Shown: in pieces, positions 6,512-8,747 of the stretch
How the letters are laid out: each line of letters begins with the position of its first letter
Numbering within the stretch: the stretch's first letter is position 1
DNA from: an uncultured Eubacteriales bacterium
Lineage (GTDB): Bacteria; Bacillota; Clostridia; Christensenellales; Aristaeellaceae
Reading direction: 5' to 3'
Assembly: GCA_900553265.1 (NCBI GenBank)
Contig: USDD01000104.1
Span: 1-8,747, forward strand
DNA: 8,747 nucleotides
Translations under genes and position numbers: made by a program
The notes under the pieces: model-generated
Seen by the model: only the letters and a program-made list of their open reading frames with translations
What the model was told of the DNA's origin: nothing
Database searches by the model: none

Positions 6512-6946
6512 TTACAAAAGCCCTCGGCTGTCGAGGGCCTGTCTCAGTTGTTCTTTCACTTTTTCATAGGCTTCGTCGGCCTTCGCGTCGAACGCCGGGC
6601 GGACGAAGGGATGCGGCGGAGCCGGATGCGGGCCGCCATGGCCGAATTCCACCGGATTTCCATACGCCGCGCCGCCATCCTTTCGGTGAATGCCCACGGT
6701 GACGCGATAGCCGCCGGAGCGCTTTTTCACAACGCGCCCGATTTTGATCGACCGCAGCAGCGTGCCCGTGCGGCGCTTGGGATCGGTGGAGGCGTTGTGC
6801 AGCATCTGCTCCAGCACCGGCTGGGCCGCGTTTTGTAAAATCCAGTTACAGGCACGGGAGCCGTTCTCACCGGAGGTGCGCAGCAGGTCGGCCATGCGGG
6901 CGATGTCCTCTCGCAGCTCCACGCCGCCGTTCAGCTCCATGTTCAT
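6512..6946 (-). CDS. HK97 gp10-like neck/tail completion protein
   Basis: A 144-residue protein. Features of the HK97 gp10 family are visible: RRTGTLLRSIKIG near residues 58-70, YRVTVGIHRK, then AAYGNPVEFGHGG and PHPFVRPAFDAK, i.e. the 'a.y...vEfG......P.PFlrPA' signature. Family members act at the head-tail junction or in tail completion. The frame is open to 6970, but ATG 6946 is chosen because it overlaps the upstream stop as ATGA and follows GGGAAGTGGACGA, a weak ribosome site consistent with coupling. The last codons are inside a terminator-like hairpin. Confidence 0.88.
   Translation of the reverse strand: MNMELNGGVELREDIARMADLLRTSGENGSRACNWILQNAAQPVLEQMLHNASTDPKRRTGTLLRSIKIGRVVKKRSGGYRVTVGIHRKDGGAAYGNPVEFGHGGPHPAPPHPFVRPAFDAKADEAYEKVKEQLRQALDSRGLL
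6519..6539 (-). terminator. Terminator-like hairpin at the end of the gp10-like gene
   Basis: On the minus strand GCCCTCG-ACAGC-CGAGGGC (6538-6520), plus an outer G-U pair, is followed by TTTTGTAATTT. The stem has 7 perfect GC-rich pairs and a 5-base loop, and it overlaps the last codons and stop of the gp10-like gene, just before the major tail protein's ribosome site. This has the form of a weak intrinsic terminator; in an operon it could instead be an RNA processing or stability element. Confidence 0.5.
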
Positions 6947-7281
6947 TCGTCCACTTCCCAGCACACCCACGTCCAGGCGACCAGCGTCTGGCGGGTATCG
7001 TCGTTATAGGAAACGGCCTCGTCAGAAAAGGCGAAGCCGGCTTTGCGCATGGCGGCCCGCACGAGGTAAATGGCCTCGGTGGGATCGACCGTGCTCCAAA
7101 GGTTCAGGTAAACGTAAACGCGGTAACGGCGGTTTGCATCGTCCCAGTGCTCGTCCTCATAGGTCTGAGTGGTGTAAACCAGATACTGAAGAGGTGGAGT
7201 TACACCATCCGCAGTGGCCTTCCATACGCCTGCGAAAACAGGGATGCCCAGAGAAGAAAGCGCATCTTGCACTCGCTTCAT
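6943..7281 (-). CDS. Putative tail completion/terminator-like protein
   Basis: A 112-residue protein, MKRVQDALSSLGIPVFAGVW onward, that I do not assign firmly. The pattern of an N-terminal helix, 'PLQYLVYTTQTYED', then 'YRVYVYLNLWSTVDPTEAIY' and a C-terminal strand 'TLVAWTWVCWEVDE' resembles the small alpha/beta tail terminator and completion proteins (DUF3168/DUF806-like) found beside gp10. Its start overlaps the upstream stop by one base (TGATG), AAGGGGGT supplies a ribosome site, and its stop overlaps the gp10-like start by 4 bases. A DUF3168-like gene more often follows gp10 than precedes it, which adds some doubt. Confidence 0.65.
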   Translation of the reverse strand: MKRVQDALSSLGIPVFAGVWKATADGVTPPLQYLVYTTQTYEDEHWDDANRRYRVYVYLNLWSTVDPTEAIYLVRAAMRKAGFAFSDEAVSYNDDTRQTLVAWTWVCWEVDE

Positions 7282-7616
7282 CAGCGCACCCCCTTCACGG
7301 CCTTGGTGGTCAGACGCAGATAGCGGCGCTTGAAATCATACTCGCAGATTTCTGCGATGATCTGCTTCTGGCCATTCCACAGCACCCACATGCCGGGCTG
7401 CACGTCGCTGCGCCAACGGATGGTGAACCAGATACCGCGCTCGGTGTTTTCCACGTCGCCCGAGGTGAAATAGCGAGAATCGCAATCTTCCGCCTTAGCC
7501 CATACCTGACAGACCACCTGCTCCGTTTCTACGGGAAAGCCGTTTTCGTTGATCTCATGAACAGTGCGGCCAATCTCCACCAGCTGGCGCAGTTCGCCGG
7601 GATGCGGGATTTTCAT
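7281..7616 (-). CDS. Head closure / head-tail joining protein (SPP1 gp16-like)
   Basis: A 111-residue protein starting MKIPHPGELRQLVEIGR, where 'GELR..v.i' opens the head-tail joining family. Also visible are QVWAKAEDCDSRYF ('vwA.....g.e...'), WFTIRWRSDVQPGMWVLWNG ('.i.iRyr.di...mrv.y.g') and EICEYDFKRRYLRLTTKAV ('i.di.E...r...l.l...a'). Such proteins plug or extend the connector after DNA packaging. The start at 7616 is chosen for its strong AGGAGGTGA site 6 bases upstream; the same frame is open to 7679 but without an equivalent site and with atypical extra residues. Confidence 0.88.
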   Translation of the reverse strand: MKIPHPGELRQLVEIGRTVHEINENGFPVETEQVVCQVWAKAEDCDSRYFTSGDVENTERGIWFTIRWRSDVQPGMWVLWNGQKQIIAEICEYDFKRRYLRLTTKAVKGVR

Positions 7617-7736
7617 CGGGTTCACCTCCTGACTCTGAGTGAGCGCCATCGGCGCGAATAGCGGCGAGGACAGCGGCAAAGCCGCTCCGCAGTCGCGTAG
7701 CTGCTGCCCGCCGAAGGCGAGGAAGCAGCCGAAGAA
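7617..7736. other. Non-coding gap with three small GC-rich hairpins
   Basis: In an operon whose other genes overlap or nearly touch, 120 bases separate the connector stop from the head closure start. On the minus strand the gap holds CGCC-TTC-GGCG nested within an outer GCTGC/GCAGC pairing (about 7702-7730), AGCGGC-TTT-GCCGCT (7671-7685) and GCGCC-GAT-GGCGC (near 7644-7656). No T tract follows any of them. The last 15 bases are the head closure ribosome site. Function unknown; it may control translation or mark an old insertion or deletion. Confidence 0.45.
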
Positions 7737-8021
7737 TCAAAACATATCTTCAATTTTGCGATAGGGATACAGCAGCGCGTGGAATGCGTTCATCATGGTC
7801 AGATAGGCCGAGCGGTCGCAGGCGTCCCGGTATTCGTAGAAATGGGAAGCCATGAGCAGCACGGCCAGTCGGACGGGTTCCGGCGCGTCCGCGTCAAAAT
7901 CCGTCCGACAGAAATCGTTGGCCGTCGCCTGCGCCTGATGGAGTAATCGTTCCAGCAGCGCGTCCTCCGCATCCTGCTGAATGCGCAGATGAGCCTTCAG
8001 TTCCTCTACGGAGACGATCAT
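7737..8021 (-). CDS. Head-tail connector protein, gp6-like
   Basis: A 94-residue, mostly helical protein beginning MIVSVEELKAHLRI, with 'DALLERLLHQAQATANDFC' then 'PVRLAVLLMASHFYEYRDA'. This matches the HK97 gp6-like family pattern 'v....lK.hLri...deD..l..li.aA......' followed by 'aillla.h.Y..R'. Rings of this protein extend the portal and connect head and tail. Its start overlaps the upstream stop by 4 bases (ATGA), so no independent ribosome site is needed, and the gene order agrees. Confidence 0.9.
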   Translation of the reverse strand: MIVSVEELKAHLRIQQDAEDALLERLLHQAQATANDFCRTDFDADAPEPVRLAVLLMASHFYEYRDACDRSAYLTMMNAFHALLYPYRKIEDMF

Positions 8022-8293
8022 TGCTGCCCATCCGCTTCCATCAGCCCGACAGCCTTCAGCGCAGAAAGCAGCGCGTTGAAGTCATCTTTCAACGCCGCAA
8101 TCGTAGTGGCGTCGCTGGTGGGAAGATTGGCGGCGGGCGTAATGCCTGCACCGCCGAACAGATTGTCGCCGCCCTCCACAGTAGCCGTGGGCAGGAAGGT
8201 CAGCTTTCCGCCGATCACCAGCTCATTGCCTCCGTGGGCAAAATAATTGTGAGTGGTGCGGGTTTCGTCCCGCACCGGATCAGCCTTCATCAT
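8018..8293 (-). CDS. Phage head fibre protein (phi29 head-fibre-like)
   Basis: A 91-residue protein. YFAHGGNELVIGGKLTFLP is followed by a short Gly-rich linker, then PAANLPTSDATTIAALKDDF and NALLSALKAVGLM. The 'gGd.lvIGG.L' start and the 'PaAnq..StAtd...l..dfNaLLakLkaaGlm' end are typical of head fibre proteins that decorate capsids as trimers, attached by the C-terminal domain. Members are often longer; this is a short version with little linker. AAGGAGGA (overlapping the capsid stop codon) lies 7 bases before ATG 8293; ATG 8290 is an alternative. Confidence 0.82.
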   Translation of the reverse strand: MMKADPVRDETRTTHNYFAHGGNELVIGGKLTFLPTATVEGGDNLFGGAGITPAANLPTSDATTIAALKDDFNALLSALKAVGLMEADGQQ

Positions 8294-8306
8294 CGGTCAT
8301 TCCTCC

Positions 8307-8747
8307 TTAGGCGGCCTTCTGCGCCAGTACCTTCACGGCCTCGGGCAGAATCAGCTTGCCGTCCACGCGCTCGGAGGACAGGAATCCCACCTGACCCGTG
8401 GCGGCGAACAGCTCGTTGAGCCGCTTGAAACTGCGGCCCTGACGATCCGCCACCCAGTAATAGCCCAGATCGCCGAACAGAATGCTCTTGGCACCGGCGG
8501 CGATGGCGGGCATGAAGGTGGAGGTGTACACAGGACGGTTCAGCAGCGTGTCCGGCTGGCCCGCGCGCACGCTGGGCTGCCAGAGATAGTCGCCGTTGCC
8601 GTTCTTGAGCTTGCGCAGGGCCTTCACGGTAGAATCGTTCATGATGAACACGGAATTCCGGCGATAGGGCGCGCGCAGGGAATAGAACAGATCCATGACC
8701 TCGTCCATGGTGATGGCCGTGGCGCTGGCCGCGGTCACGCCGGTCTG
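8307..8747 (-). CDS. Major capsid protein, HK97 fold (partial, 5' end beyond right edge)
   Basis: 146 C-terminal residues are present and the frame is open at the right edge. 'MDEVMDLFYSLRAPYRRNSV' and 'FIMNDSTVKALRKLKNGNGD' followed by YLWQPSV, LLNRPVYTS, ILFGDLGYYWVADRQG and 'FLSSERVDGKLILPEAVKVL' match the axial and peripheral domains of HK97-type capsid proteins of the phage_cap family ('W.m.......i..LkD..G.ylw', 'l.G.Pv..s..mp', '..fGdl..y.i.dr'). The TAA stop forms the first bases of the next gene's ribosome site (TAAGGAGGA). A GTG at 8738 is not a likely true start, since the family continues upstream. Confidence 0.93.
   Translation of the reverse strand, partial: QTGVTAASATAITMDEVMDLFYSLRAPYRRNSVFIMNDSTVKALRKLKNGNGDYLWQPSVRAGQPDTLLNRPVYTSTFMPAIAAGAKSILFGDLGYYWVADRQGRSFKRLNELFAATGQVGFLSSERVDGKLILPEAVKVLAQKAA

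Noticed and set aside
6744..7661. A 305-codon open frame on the plus strand across three head-tail genes
   Set aside because: It is antisense to well-supported, overlapping genes with family motifs, and its translation is low-complexity with no family pattern.
1..8747. CRISPR arrays, tRNA genes, insertion sequences or attachment sites
   Set aside because: No regularly spaced repeats, tRNA-like cloverleaf, transposase gene or attachment-like direct repeat was recognised on reading both strands; no alignment search was possible.

Overview
The window is part of a siphovirus (long-tailed phage) genome, most likely a prophage of a fairly GC-rich Firmicute, probably a gut-type Clostridia. This host guess rests on protein flavour and strong AGGAGG-type ribosome binding sites, not on any host gene, because no bacterial housekeeping gene is present. 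The phage genes form one tightly packed late (morphogenesis) operon on the minus strand, so in transcription order it runs from the right edge to the left edge.

In that order: the C-terminal part of an HK97-fold major capsid protein (8747-8307, cut by the right edge); a phi29-type head fibre protein (8293-8018); a gp6-like head-tail connector (8021-7737); a 120-base gap with three small hairpins; a head closure/head-tail joining protein (7616-7281); a tail completion/terminator-like protein (7281-6943); an HK97 gp10-like neck protein (6946-6512); the phi13-family major tail protein (6495-5881); the tail assembly chaperone gene (5820-5446), extended to 5261 by an apparent -1 programmed frameshift at T TTC CCT; and the tape measure protein (from 4124, still open at base 1). 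Neighbouring genes often overlap by 1-4 bases (ATGA, TGATG), which suggests translational coupling. Terminator-like hairpins lie just before and just after the major tail protein gene.

The unusual part is 4145-5257. Between the chaperone and the tape measure genes, normally adjacent and same-strand, sits an inverted three-gene toxin-antitoxin cassette on the plus strand: a Phd/YefM-type antitoxin, a PIN-domain (VapC-like) toxin, and a second, different Phd/YefM-like antitoxin with no toxin of its own. The cassette has its own near-consensus promoter (TTGATA, 17 bases, TATAAT). A perfect 12-base inverted repeat overlaps this promoter and is a likely autoregulatory operator. The cassette ends 3 bases from the stop codon of the frameshifted chaperone. 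It looks like a 'moron' expressed from the prophage independently of the late genes, and late transcription would cross it in antisense.

The head and tail genes build the capsid, connector and tail. The cassette probably acts in prophage maintenance or host/phage defence, but its function cannot be proved from sequence alone.
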